This document shows, in pieces, positions 1 to 7,657 of a DNA stretch of 64,000 nucleotides. Location: assembly GCA_030285985.1 (NCBI GenBank), contig CP127384.1:930001-994000 (forward strand), read 5' to 3'. Source of the DNA: Aquidulcibacter paucihalophilus. Its GTDB lineage: Bacteria; Pseudomonadota; Alphaproteobacteria; Caulobacterales; Caulobacteraceae. Position 1 is the stretch's first letter, and each line of letters starts with the position of its first letter. The position numbers and the translations under genes are program-made. The notes under the pieces were generated by a model. The model was not told the DNA's origin, searched no databases, and saw nothing but the letters and a program-made list of their open reading frames with translations.

Positions 1-390
1 GCGGGGCGGGCGGCGGCGTGGTCCGACGCGATGCAGGATGACTTCATGGCCATCGTCGACGAGGACGTTGTGGTCCTGAAGGCCGCAAAGCCGGCGGCCG
101 ATGACCTCGCCGCCGCCGTTCGGCGGGTCCGCGCCATGGGCGTCTTCTCCCGTTCGGTTCGGGCCGTCGTGGCGCTGTCGCCACCGCTGCGATCCGGCGG
201 AAACCGTCAGCTGGAAGAGGACGAGATGAAACATCGTGACGACAGCCCCGAGACCCTCGAACGAATGCGGGCCGAACTGGAGACCCGTCTCGATCGCCTC
301 AACGCCGTCCTGGAAGCGAAGGGAATCGTTGTTGAGCCTGGATGCTGGCCAGTTGCACGAACTGGCCGGGAGTCGGTTCAGTCTGCATAA
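1..390 (+). CDS. GTA g1-like small protein (5' end uncertain or outside window)
   Basis: The frame is open from the first base and rich in G/C at third positions, so it reads as coding. The first in-frame ATG is at 31, and another at 226 follows an AGAGGA-like ribosome site. The product ends in a helical, coiled-coil-like stretch (ETLERMRAELETRLDRLNAV) just before the terminase. In the Rhodobacter capsulatus GTA this position is held by g1, the small-terminase-like gene, so that role is inferred from position. It overlaps the start of the terminase gene by about 60 bases in another frame, which argues against an early terminase start. The gene may begin upstream of the window. Confidence 0.5.
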   Translation, partial: AGRAAAWSDAMQDDFMAIVDEDVVVLKAAKPAADDLAAAVRRVRAMGVFSRSVRAVVALSPPLRSGGNRQLEEDEMKHRDDSPETLERMRAELETRLDRLNAVLEAKGIVVEPGCWPVARTGRESVQSA

Positions 391-1555
391 GCATCAGGCC
401 CCGGGCGCGGCTGCGGACTGGCGGACCTGGGTGCTGCTGGGAGGCCGGGGGGCGGGCAAGACCTTCGCCGGAGCGTGGTGGATCAACCACCTCGCCGAGA
501 TCAGTGACCGGCGGTTCGCCCTGATCGGGCCGACCCTGCACGATGTGCGCGAGGTCATGGTCGAGGGGCCGTCGGGGTTGAAGGCCTTGCCGGAGCGGTG
601 CAAGCGACCGCGCTGGGAAGCGGGTCGGCGAAGACTGGTCTGGCCAAACGGCAGCGAGGCGCACGCCTTTTCAGCCGAGGATCCCGACAGTCTGCGAGGG
701 CCGCAGTTTCACCACGCCTGGGCCGACGAGTTCTGCGCCTGGCGCAGGCCGGAGGCGGTGTTGGGCAATCTGCGGCTGGGGCTGAGGCTGGGCGACGATC
801 CACGCCTGATGGTGACGACCACGCCGCGACCCATTCCGGCTCTGCGCCGGCTGCTGGCCGAGACGGGCGTGGTCATCGACCGGGCCGGAACCCAGGCCAA
901 TGCACGGCACCTGTCGCCGGGCTTTCTCAAGCATCTGAGGACCCTTTACGCCGGGACCCGGCTGGAGGCGCAGGAGCTGGAGGGGCTGGTGGTCGAGGCC
1001 GAGGGGGCGCTGTTCCGTGCCGAGGATCTGGCGCGGGCGCGCGGCAACCGGCCGGCGACGCTGGAGCGGATCGTGGTCGCGGTCGATCCGCCGGCCAGCG
1101 CGGGCGGGGACGCCTGCGGGATTGTGGTGGTCGGGCGGCGGGACGGCCGGGCCTATGTGCTGGCCGACCGGTCGAAATCGGGTGAGTCGCCGCAGGGCTG
1201 GGCGACGATCGTGGCGCAGACGGCGCGGGCGTTCGGGGCGCGGGAGATCGTGGCCGAGAAGAACCAGGGCGGCGAGATGGTGCGGACCGTGCTGGCCCAC
1301 GGCGGCTGCGAGACCGCGATCAAACTGGTGCACGCGAGCCGGGGCAAGGCGGCGCGGGCCGAGCCGGTGGCGGCGCTCTATGAACAGGGACGGGTCGTCC
1401 ACTGCGGGGCGTTTCCGGCGCTGGAAGAGGAGCTGATGGCGCTGGGGTCGGCGGAGGGCGGCGGACGCAGTCCCGACCGGGCGGATGCGCTGGTGTGGGC
1501 GGTGACGCATCTGCTGCCGGCACCGAGGGCGGGGCCGCGGGTGCGGGTTCTCTAG
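329..1555 (+). CDS. GTA large terminase (DNA-packaging ATPase, g2)
   Basis: This is the motor that pumps host DNA into the GTA head. A Walker A motif GGRGAGKT lies at about residues 38-45, and the C-terminal half has the terminase nuclease layout (VVAVDPPAS acidic strand, AEKNQGGEMV, and the closing SPDRADALVWAVTHLL). I chose the TTG at 329, preceded by AAGGGA at suitable spacing. The longer reading from an ATG at 236 gives a low-complexity N-terminus that is the out-of-frame image of the upstream coiled-coil gene. The length of 408 residues fits the family. The portal gene follows 23 bases on. Confidence 0.9.
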   Translation: MLSLDAGQLHELAGSRFSLHKHQAPGAAADWRTWVLLGGRGAGKTFAGAWWINHLAEISDRRFALIGPTLHDVREVMVEGPSGLKALPERCKRPRWEAGRRRLVWPNGSEAHAFSAEDPDSLRGPQFHHAWADEFCAWRRPEAVLGNLRLGLRLGDDPRLMVTTTPRPIPALRRLLAETGVVIDRAGTQANARHLSPGFLKHLRTLYAGTRLEAQELEGLVVEAEGALFRAEDLARARGNRPATLERIVVAVDPPASAGGDACGIVVVGRRDGRAYVLADRSKSGESPQGWATIVAQTARAFGAREIVAEKNQGGEMVRTVLAHGGCETAIKLVHASRGKAARAEPVAALYEQGRVVHCGAFPALEEELMALGSAEGGGRSPDRADALVWAVTHLLPAPRAGPRVRVL

Positions 1556-1578
1556 GCAGACATTCAGGAAGGATGAGG

Positions 1579-2742
1579 ATGGCGAAGCTGCGCTGGCCGA
1601 TGGGCCGACGTGGGCGCGAGCGTGCGCCCGAAATCAAGGACAGCCGGGTTGGGCCGCTGATCGCGCTGACGGCCGGCGGGCGGGCGCGGTGGACGCCGCG
1701 GGACTATGCCCACCTAGCCGAGGAAGGGTTTGCGAAGAACGCCGTGGCCTATCGCTGCGTGCGGATGATCGCCGAGGCGGCGGCGTCGACGCCGCTGGTG
1801 GTGTTCGCCGACGGGGTGCGGCGCGATGATCACCCGCTGGCGGCGCTGCTGGCGCGGCCGAACCCGGAGCAGTCGGGGGCGGAGTGGCTGGAGGCGCTGT
1901 ACGGCGCTCTGCAGACGGCGGGGAACGCCTATGCCGAGGCGGTGGGCGAGGCGGTGCCCGAGGAGCTTTGGACGCTGCGACCGGACCGGGTGAAGGTCAT
2001 TCCGGGGCGGGCCGGCTGGCCCGAGGCCTGGGAGTATTCCGTTGACGGACGATCCGTCCGGATCGGGCGGGCGACGGACGGCTGGTCGCCGGTGATGCAG
2101 TTGAAGCTGTTTCACCCGACCGACGACCACTACGGCTTTTCGCCGCTGGAGGCGGCGGCCTTCGCGATCGATGTGCACAATGCTTCGGGGGCCTGGAACA
2201 AGGCGCTTCTGGACAATGCGGCGCGGCCGTCGGGCGCGCTGGTCTATGGGGCGAAGGACGGGGAGCGGCTGACCGCCGAGCAGTTCGATGGCCTGCGGGC
2301 GCAGGTCGAGGAGAGCCATGCGGGGACGATGAACGCCGGCCGGCCGATGATCCTGGAAGGCGGGCTGGACTGGAAGCCGATGAGCTGGACGCCGGCGGAC
2401 ATGGACTTCATCGCCGGGAAGCACGCGGCGGCGCGCGAGATCGCCCTGGCCTTCGGCGTGCCGCCGCAACTGCTGGGGATTCCGGGAGACGCCACCTACG
2501 CCAACTATCGCGAGGCCAATGCCGCCTTCTGGCGGGGGACGGTGGTGCCGCTGGTGAGGAAGACGGCGGCGGCGCTGACGGGTTGGCTGGGCGGGCGGTT
2601 CGCGGCCGTTCGGATCGAGGCCGATCTGGATGGACTGCCGGCGCTGCAGCCCGAGCGGGACGCGCTCTGGGCGCGGTTGAATGCGGCGACGTTTCTGACG
2701 GATGAGGAGCGGCGGCGAATGGCTGGGGTTGGGAAGGGGTGA
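1579..2742 (+). CDS. GTA portal protein (HK97 type, g3)
   Basis: Dodecameric ring protein at the unique capsid vertex through which DNA enters and leaves. The 387-residue product shows typical HK97-portal landmarks: AYRCVRMIAEAAASTPL near the N-terminus, HPLAALLARPNPEQSG, and AREIALAFGVPPQLLGIPGD in the C-terminal third. The ATG at 1579 is favoured over 1573 because CAGGAAGG ends just before 1573, giving good spacing only for the later start. It is followed by a stem-loop repeat and then g3.5. Confidence 0.92.
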   Translation: MAKLRWPMGRRGRERAPEIKDSRVGPLIALTAGGRARWTPRDYAHLAEEGFAKNAVAYRCVRMIAEAAASTPLVVFADGVRRDDHPLAALLARPNPEQSGAEWLEALYGALQTAGNAYAEAVGEAVPEELWTLRPDRVKVIPGRAGWPEAWEYSVDGRSVRIGRATDGWSPVMQLKLFHPTDDHYGFSPLEAAAFAIDVHNASGAWNKALLDNAARPSGALVYGAKDGERLTAEQFDGLRAQVEESHAGTMNAGRPMILEGGLDWKPMSWTPADMDFIAGKHAAAREIALAFGVPPQLLGIPGDATYANYREANAAFWRGTVVPLVRKTAAALTGWLGGRFAAVRIEADLDGLPALQPERDALWARLNAATFLTDEERRRMAGVGKG

Positions 2743-2744
2743 TT

Positions 2745-2833
2745 GGTGGTTGGTGATTGGTGGCTGGCACGCCCCGCATCACCTCCAGCACTGGAGCCAA
2801 CCCCTCTTCACCAGCCACCAATCACCAGCCACC
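2745..2833. repeat. Stem-loop repeat, copy A (upstream of GTA g3.5)
   Basis: Arms at 2745-2767 and 2811-2833 are 23 bases each and pair at 22 of 23 positions (one G-T wobble) around a 43-base loop. The right arm ends three bases before the GGAGG ribosome site of g3.5. The motif is built from alternating GGTGATTGG / GGTGGCTGG words. A related, less perfect copy lies at 8910-8971, so this is a dispersed repeat and not a unique hairpin. Confidence 0.8.
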
Positions 2834-2845
2834 TCGGAGGCAAGC

Positions 2846-3073
2846 ATGATCGACTTCAGGAAAATCCCGGTCGCCGTGATCGCGGCGCTGGCGGTGCAGA
2901 CGGTGGGCGGACTGGTCTGGGCGGGCGGCGCGGCGGCGCGGATTGCGACGCTGGAGGAACGCGTCGGCGAGCAGCGTCTGGTGGCCGAGCGGCTGGCGCG
3001 GCTGGAAGAGCAGAGCCGGGCGACGCGGGCGGCGGTCGAGCGGATCGAGGAAAGGCTGGAGGGATGGGGATGA
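2846..3073 (+). CDS. GTA g3.5-like small membrane/coiled-coil protein
   Basis: 75-residue protein with one hydrophobic helix (about residues 8-28, VAVIAALAVQTVGGLVWAGG) followed by a charged coiled-coil (TLEERVGEQRLVAERLARLE). Its place between portal and prohead protease matches RcGTA orf g3.5, whose role is not established. The ATG at 2846 is preceded by GGAGG at 2836-2840. The stop codon overlaps the protease start (ATGA), indicating translational coupling. A function in head assembly is only inferred from position. Confidence 0.75.
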   Translation: MIDFRKIPVAVIAALAVQTVGGLVWAGGAAARIATLEERVGEQRLVAERLARLEEQSRATRAAVERIEERLEGWG

Positions 3074-3498
3074 TCGCTGCCGCCAGGGTCGACGCGGACC
3101 TCAGGATCGAAGGCTATGCCTCGCTGTGGGGCGTGGCGGATCTGAACGGGGATGTGGTGGCCAAGGGCGCTTTCGCGGCGAGTCTTGCGAAGACAGGCGT
3201 CGCGGGCGTGCGGATGCTGCACCAGCACGAGGGGCGAGCGGCGGTCGGGGTCTGGGACCGGATGGTCGAGGACGAGCACGGCCTGTTCGTCGAAGGCCGG
3301 ATCATGGACTGGTCGGCGGAGGCCCGGTTCGCCCGGGCGCTGTCGCGGGCGGGAGCGCTGGACGGACTGTCGATCGGATTCCGCAGCAGCCGGGCGCGCC
3401 GGGAAGGGCGGCTCAGGGTGCTGGTCGAGGTCGAGCTCTGGGAGGTGTCGCTGGTGACGTTCCCGATGCTGCCGGGGGCGCGGTTCCGGGTCGCCTGA
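3070..3498 (+). CDS. GTA prohead protease (HK97 family, g4)
   Basis: Serine protease that trims capsid protein during GTA head maturation. The 142-residue product has the S78-family layout: RIEGYASLWGVADLNGDVVA at the N-terminus, the catalytic His region MLHQHEGRAAVG, and the Ser region ALDGLSIGFRS. The ATG at 3070 overlaps the g3.5 stop and has GGAGG at the proper distance. In most GTA clusters the capsid gene follows at once; here about 4.1 kb of unrelated genes intervene. Confidence 0.9.
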   Translation: MIAAARVDADLRIEGYASLWGVADLNGDVVAKGAFAASLAKTGVAGVRMLHQHEGRAAVGVWDRMVEDEHGLFVEGRIMDWSAEARFARALSRAGALDGLSIGFRSSRARREGRLRVLVEVELWEVSLVTFPMLPGARFRVA

Positions 3499-3501
3499 CC
3501 G

Positions 3502-4053
3502 TCAGCCGGCGGCTGGCAGATAGTCGGCCGGGATCGGCTCGGACGGGGATTCGCCCTGCCAGTAGACGCTGAGAATCCACCAGCGGCTGCCGTCATGGAA
3601 CAGCTGGATGCTGTTGATGCCGCGGGCGAAGGGCTGTGGGTCCGAGAGGGTGTGCAGGCTTTCGTAGGTGGTCCAGACATGGACGATCCGGCCGAACCGC
3701 TCGCTGCGGCGGGTGATCTCGCGCTCGTGGAACCCCTGTCCGACCAGGACGGGCTCGGCGAGGGCGATGTATTCGTCCGGGGTGACCGACCGGACCACGC
3801 CGACGCCCTGGGCGTTCAGACCCGAGGGCATGAGCCGGGCGGTCGGATGGAACAGGGCGCGGAAGCGGTCCCAGTCGCGGGCGACGCCCTGGTCGCCGGA
3901 GATGACGTTGTAGAGGGCTGCGACGATGGCCTCGGGCGTGGCCACATCGGCGGGCGCGGCAGCCGGGACCGCCGGCGGCGAAGGCGGCGTCCCGGCGGCG
4001 GCCGGAGCGGCGACGGACAGGAAGACGGCGGTCGCGAGGATGGAAAGGCGCAT
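3502..4053 (-). CDS. Secreted SnoaL/NTF2-like protein
   Basis: 183 residues with a clear Sec signal peptide (MRLSILATAVFLSVAAPAAAG), a short Pro/Ala linker, then an NTF2-like cone-fold domain (ATPEAIVAALYNVISGDQGV, RFRALFHPTARLMP, IHVWTTYESLHT, SIQLFHDGSRWWILSVYWQ). Such domains bind small ligands or act as small enzymes; the ligand here is unknown. It lies on the opposite strand three bases after the GTA protease, so it is not part of the GTA operon. It is divergent from the FecR-like gene. Confidence 0.8.
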   Translation of the reverse strand: MRLSILATAVFLSVAAPAAAGTPPSPPAVPAAAPADVATPEAIVAALYNVISGDQGVARDWDRFRALFHPTARLMPSGLNAQGVGVVRSVTPDEYIALAEPVLVGQGFHEREITRRSERFGRIVHVWTTYESLHTLSDPQPFARGINSIQLFHDGSRWWILSVYWQGESPSEPIPADYLPAAG

Positions 4054-4226
4054 CGGATCTTCTCCCGGAATGGCCGACTATGGCGCGCCGACCGAGGATG
4101 GATCAAGCGGGGCGCAGAGGTCGGAGACCGGGGCGGGATCCGGACCGGCTCTGCCCAAATGCGGACGTGTTCCGCGGGCCTAGTCGTCGGGTATCGACGG
4201 TCGATGGCCAGGACGTGGGTGATTGA

Positions 4227-5303
4227 ATGAGACGGCTTTTCCCGATCCTGACGGTTCTGGTGGTTGCGCTGGCCACACCGGTGGCGGCGCAGACGACGGT
4301 GGGCGTTAACGCGGCGGTCGAGAACCGTGTCCAGACCCGGAGCGCCGGCGAGCGCGACTGGCGGCCCTCGGTCGTCGACGGGACGGTGCGTCAGGCCGAT
4401 GCGATCGTGACCGGCGCCGACAGCCGGTTGCTGATCCGGCTGCTGGACCAGTCGGTGCTGACGGTCGGGGCGAATGCGGCCTTCAATGTGGACCGGTTCG
4501 TGATCGACACCGAGACGGATCCCGCAGGGGTTCTCGTGTCCCTGGCGCGCGGGGCTTTCCGCTTCGTGTCGGGCAGCCGGGGGGCGGAACGCGAGCGCGT
4601 CGCCTTCCGGACGCCGACGGCGACGATCGGGATACGCGGCACCATCATCGAGGCGGCTGTCGGATCAGAGGCTCTGGAGCTGCTGGACGCAGAGGCGGGG
4701 ACGCCGCTCCCCGGGGACGAGCCGGACCAGGCGGCAGTGATCGTGCTGGTCGAGGGCGAGATCGAGATCGAGGTCGATGGCGTGCGACGCATCGTCAGTG
4801 AGCCTGGACAGGCTGTGGCGGTGCGCGGGCGGCGCGTGTCCGAGCCGTTCCGCCTGTCGCCCGAGGCCGGGCAACGGCTGGCAGGCAGACTGCCGCCGCG
4901 AGAGCCGGACGGGCCCGGTGCCGGGCCGCAAGGACAGGGCCAGGAGGGACAGGGACCGGAAGGGCAGGGCCCGGGCGGTCAGTCGCCTCAGGGTCAGCCG
5001 CGCCAGGGGCAGGGCTCGCAAGCTTCGGGCTCGCAAGGTTCGGGCCCGCAAGGGTCCGGTCCCCAGGGGCAGGGGGCGGCACCGCAAGGGCAGGCTCCCC
5101 AAGGACAGGCTCCCCAAGGACAGGCGGCCAAGGACGATACGCCTCGGGGACAGGCAGCCGAGGGTCGAGGACGTCGCGGTCAGGAAAACAGGGGCACGAC
5201 GTCGCGGCCTGGGTCAGCAGGGCCGGGCCAGCAGCCGGGTCAGCAGCCGGGTCAGGGCGGGGGTCAGGGTGCCGGTCCGGGCGGCGGACAACGGCCGGGC
5301 TAG
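4227..5303 (+). CDS. FecR-domain secreted protein with Gln/Gly/Pro repeat tail
   Basis: 358 residues. A signal peptide (cleavage near VAAQ, residues 19-22) is followed by a FecR-type beta domain (residues about 25-140: RLLDQSVLTVGANAAFNVDR, FRTPTATIGIRGTIIE) and a long tail from about residue 225 made of GPQGQ/GQAPQ-type repeats, partly exact tandem repeats at the DNA level. FecR domains here act as stand-alone periplasmic modules; no sigma factor or TonB receptor gene is adjacent. The tail is collagen-like in composition but lacks strict Gly-X-Y periodicity. Function is unknown. Divergent from the SnoaL-like gene. Confidence 0.8.
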   Translation: MRRLFPILTVLVVALATPVAAQTTVGVNAAVENRVQTRSAGERDWRPSVVDGTVRQADAIVTGADSRLLIRLLDQSVLTVGANAAFNVDRFVIDTETDPAGVLVSLARGAFRFVSGSRGAERERVAFRTPTATIGIRGTIIEAAVGSEALELLDAEAGTPLPGDEPDQAAVIVLVEGEIEIEVDGVRRIVSEPGQAVAVRGRRVSEPFRLSPEAGQRLAGRLPPREPDGPGAGPQGQGQEGQGPEGQGPGGQSPQGQPRQGQGSQASGSQGSGPQGSGPQGQGAAPQGQAPQGQAPQGQAAKDDTPRGQAAEGRGRRGQENRGTTSRPGSAGPGQQPGQQPGQGGGQGAGPGGGQRPG

Positions 5304-5313
5304 ACCGGTCGCT

Positions 5314-5877
5314 TCAGCCGGCGCCCCGGCAATCGATCCAGTTGAGGGCGGCGGTCATGCCCATCAGGGAGAAATAGGCCTCCGCCGGGCCGTCCGCGGA
5401 CGCGTAGTTCCAGCGGGCGATCCGCTGGCGACGCAGGCCCGACACCAGGGAGCGGGTCAGGATCGGGTCGCTGACGCGGTACTCATTGGAGCCCGGCGAG
5501 GTCGGGACCAGCCAGGGGCCGGGATCGACGGTCTGGCCGGGGGTGGTGAAGCGCATGACGCCGGCAACGGGCATGGGGTCGGTGGCCGCCAGCTCGACCA
5601 GATAGTCGGCACCGGGCGTGGGCCGGGCGACGCGGAGCTGATGGCGCCAGGCGGCCTGGCCCGTCGGGTCGGCGATGGCCACGACGGCGGAGCAGTAGCC
5701 GTCCGGGCGGCAGGCCGCGAGCGTATTGCCGAAATAGGCCCGGGTCTCGCCGAAGCGCATGTGGGTCTCGGCGCCGCATCGGTCGGCGGCCTGGGCCGCC
5801 CCGGCGGAGATGAGGGCAGCGACCGTGGCGGTCGCGGCGAGCATTCTGGACATCGGAGCCATCCCAAGCTTGACCAT
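5314..5877 (-). CDS. Secreted protein of unknown function
   Basis: 187 residues as read from 5877. A start at 5853 (MSRMLAATATVAALISAGAAQA) would place a standard signal peptide right at the N-terminus and may be the real one. The mature part has four cysteines, at DRCGAET, AACRPDGYC and the C-terminal IDCRG, consistent with disulfides in the periplasm. I recognise no family with confidence. It is convergent with the FecR-like gene, ten bases apart, inside the block that separates GTA g4 from g5. Confidence 0.65.
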   Translation of the reverse strand: MVKLGMAPMSRMLAATATVAALISAGAAQAADRCGAETHMRFGETRAYFGNTLAACRPDGYCSAVVAIADPTGQAAWRHQLRVARPTPGADYLVELAATDPMPVAGVMRFTTPGQTVDPGPWLVPTSPGSNEYRVSDPILTRSLVSGLRRQRIARWNYASADGPAEAYFSLMGMTAALNWIDCRGAG

Positions 5878-5933
5878 GGTTAACGGAGATCACGCCGTCC
5901 CGTGGGTGTCAATCAGGCGCAACTTCAAGGGTT

Positions 5934-6791
5934 TCAGCGCTCGGGCGGGCGGTCTTCGTACTGGCCGAGGCGGCGGGTCGCCCGGGTGAAAGCGGACAAA
6001 ACCCCCGGCCTGCGAACGAGCCTGCCGATCACGACGACGAGAAAGACCGAGAAGAACCAGTTCAGTTCGAACAGGACGGTGACGACTACGACGCCGGCAA
6101 TGATCGCGATCCAGGTGCTGATCGGGACAGAGGCCGCTTCCTCCTTTTCCCCCTGCCTTGCGTCGCCAGCGTCGGGTTCCGCCGAGGGTGTCAGGGCTCC
6201 GGATATGAGGCCGGTCAGTTGTCGCTTCGCCGAGGGGGTCAGGACTCCGGATATCATGCCGAGCAGCTGGCGCGCCTCCTGCTGACTGTCGACCCGGGTT
6301 ATGGGGCCTATGGTGATCAGTGGCGGATTGGCCGGGGGCGGTGGTTCAGGGCCGACGGGCTGGTGCAGGTCCGGCAGGGGGGCGGGCTGTATCAGGGCCC
6401 CGGGATCGAAGGCCACGGACTCGCCGCGGTCATCGAGGGTGAAGATCTGGTCGAACGGCGCGCGCGCGAAGTCGATGGCGCGGGTGTCCTGGCCATAGGC
6501 GTCGCCGTGCAGGGACAGCAGGCAGCCCTGCCGCAGCTCGACCTGGAAGGCGATGGGATCCGGCAGGTCGCCGACCATGGCGTGGACCGTGCCGTAGCGG
6601 CCGGTCAGGGTGGTCAGGGGCGCGGGCCGGGACCGGTCGACGATCAGCTCGGTAAACAGGCCGGCGCCGGTGTTGCGGCGGGACCCGGGCAGGGACCCGG
6701 CGAACTGGCCGGCGAGATCAGGCGCGATCTCGCGCAGCTCCCAGGCGAGGGCGTCGAGGATGTCGGATTCGAGGGGGGTGAAGCGGGTCAA
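5934..6791 (-). CDS. Unknown protein with C-terminal membrane anchor, gene 2 of a pair
   Basis: 285 residues. Residues 1 to about 130 form a soluble domain (LESDILDALAWELREIAPDL, NTGAGLFTELIVDR, RQGCLLSLHGDAYG), then a Pro-rich linker, two tandem copies of a short unit (ISGVLTPSAKRQLTG / ISGALTPSAE), and two hydrophobic helices (about 215-260). The soluble part resembles small uncharacterised bacterial domains with an ENTG-GF-type core, but I cannot name it. Its start overlaps the upstream gene's stop by four bases (ATGA), so the two are co-translated. Confidence 0.7.
   Translation of the reverse strand: MTRFTPLESDILDALAWELREIAPDLAGQFAGSLPGSRRNTGAGLFTELIVDRSRPAPLTTLTGRYGTVHAMVGDLPDPIAFQVELRQGCLLSLHGDAYGQDTRAIDFARAPFDQIFTLDDRGESVAFDPGALIQPAPLPDLHQPVGPEPPPPANPPLITIGPITRVDSQQEARQLLGMISGVLTPSAKRQLTGLISGALTPSAEPDAGDARQGEKEEAASVPISTWIAIIAGVVVVTVLFELNWFFSVFLVVVIGRLVRRPGVLSAFTRATRRLGQYEDRPPER
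6183..6268. repeat. Tandem duplication of about 45 bp inside a coding region
   Basis: Two adjacent, diverged copies (each including GTCAGG-CTCCGGATAT) encode the twin ISG-LTPSA units of the unknown membrane protein on the minus strand. The period is a multiple of three, so the frame is kept. Confidence 0.65.
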
Positions 6792-7612
6792 TTCACGGAC
6801 GGTTTGTCAGCGGGTTTGGCCTCCAACTCATCGGGCTTGCCGGACGAGAGATCGCACACCCACTTTCGCCAAGTGGGGACGAAGGCGATCACCACGAGCG
6901 TGAGGACGAGCACAGCGATGATCCAAAGCGGCAAACCAAGGGTCAGGTAGAACACCAAGGCCAGCATCAACATGAACAGACAGAGCCCGCCGTAACGGAC
7001 CAAGTCGGATTGGGGCGGCGGTCGTCGCGGGGGTGTTCCCTCAAGACGATCGCATTGCTCGACCGCCCAGGAGCGAAGCAGCATCAGAGCGAACGCCACC
7101 ATGGTGCCGAGCAACAGCGCATCTCGCGTCAGGCCATTGGCGAGCGAGGGATGAATCTTCGCCCGAAGGGTCTCGGAGCCATAGGCGAGGACCGTCATAC
7201 CGACAAAGACCGGCAGGAATAGAGCGAGGCGGGCCATCATTGTGCGGTCGCCGAAGGTCCGCGGCCGGCCCAGCCTGATGACCAGCTTCCGCAACCACGG
7301 CGGCGGACGAAGGCCACCCTCTGGCGGTTCCAACCAGGCCTCGAAGCCATTCGACGGCGGGGTTTCGAGCCGTTGGAGCCTGCCCTTCCGCTGTTGCGGC
7401 CGGAGATTGGCGACGGCCCCGATCATCCAGGCGATCGCAAACAAAACAAGGAGGGCGGCGAAGATCGAGCTCGCGAAGATGAGGCCGTCGTCGTCCGGGC
7501 GACTGCTCTCCCACATCATCGCCAGCCACCACATCGAGCAGAGGCGCAGCACGAGCTTGTCCAGAAACAGGTTCTGGACGGCGTCGATGATCTTTCGGGC
7601 GAAATTTCCCAC
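6788..7612 (-). CDS. Polytopic membrane protein of unknown function, gene 1 of a pair
   Basis: 274 residues with about six hydrophobic segments: two near the N-terminus (LCSMWWLAMMW, ASSIFAALLVLFAIAWMIGA), two in the middle (ARLALFLPVFVGMTVLAYG, LLLGTMVAFALMLL) and a strong C-terminal pair (LCLFMLMLALVFYLTLGLP, WIIAVLVLTLVVIAFVP). No recognised motif. Base composition is visibly less GC-rich than the flanking GTA genes, which hints at separate ancestry. Transcribed away from the capsid gene and coupled (ATGA) to the downstream unknown gene. Confidence 0.65.
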   Translation of the reverse strand: MGNFARKIIDAVQNLFLDKLVLRLCSMWWLAMMWESSRPDDDGLIFASSIFAALLVLFAIAWMIGAVANLRPQQRKGRLQRLETPPSNGFEAWLEPPEGGLRPPPWLRKLVIRLGRPRTFGDRTMMARLALFLPVFVGMTVLAYGSETLRAKIHPSLANGLTRDALLLGTMVAFALMLLRSWAVEQCDRLEGTPPRRPPPQSDLVRYGGLCLFMLMLALVFYLTLGLPLWIIAVLVLTLVVIAFVPTWRKWVCDLSSGKPDELEAKPADKPSVN

Positions 7613-7657
7613 GCCCCGACCCTAACCGCGATCGGCGGTTCTTCAACCGGAGATAAT

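Noticed and set aside
236..328. Terminase starting at the ATG at 236
   Set aside because: The extra N-terminal residues are the out-of-frame image of the upstream coiled-coil gene and do not resemble terminases; the TTG at 329 has a better ribosome site.
4900..5300. Collagen-like triple-helix domain in the FecR-type protein
   Set aside because: The tail is rich in Gly, Pro and Gln but lacks a sustained Gly-X-Y period.
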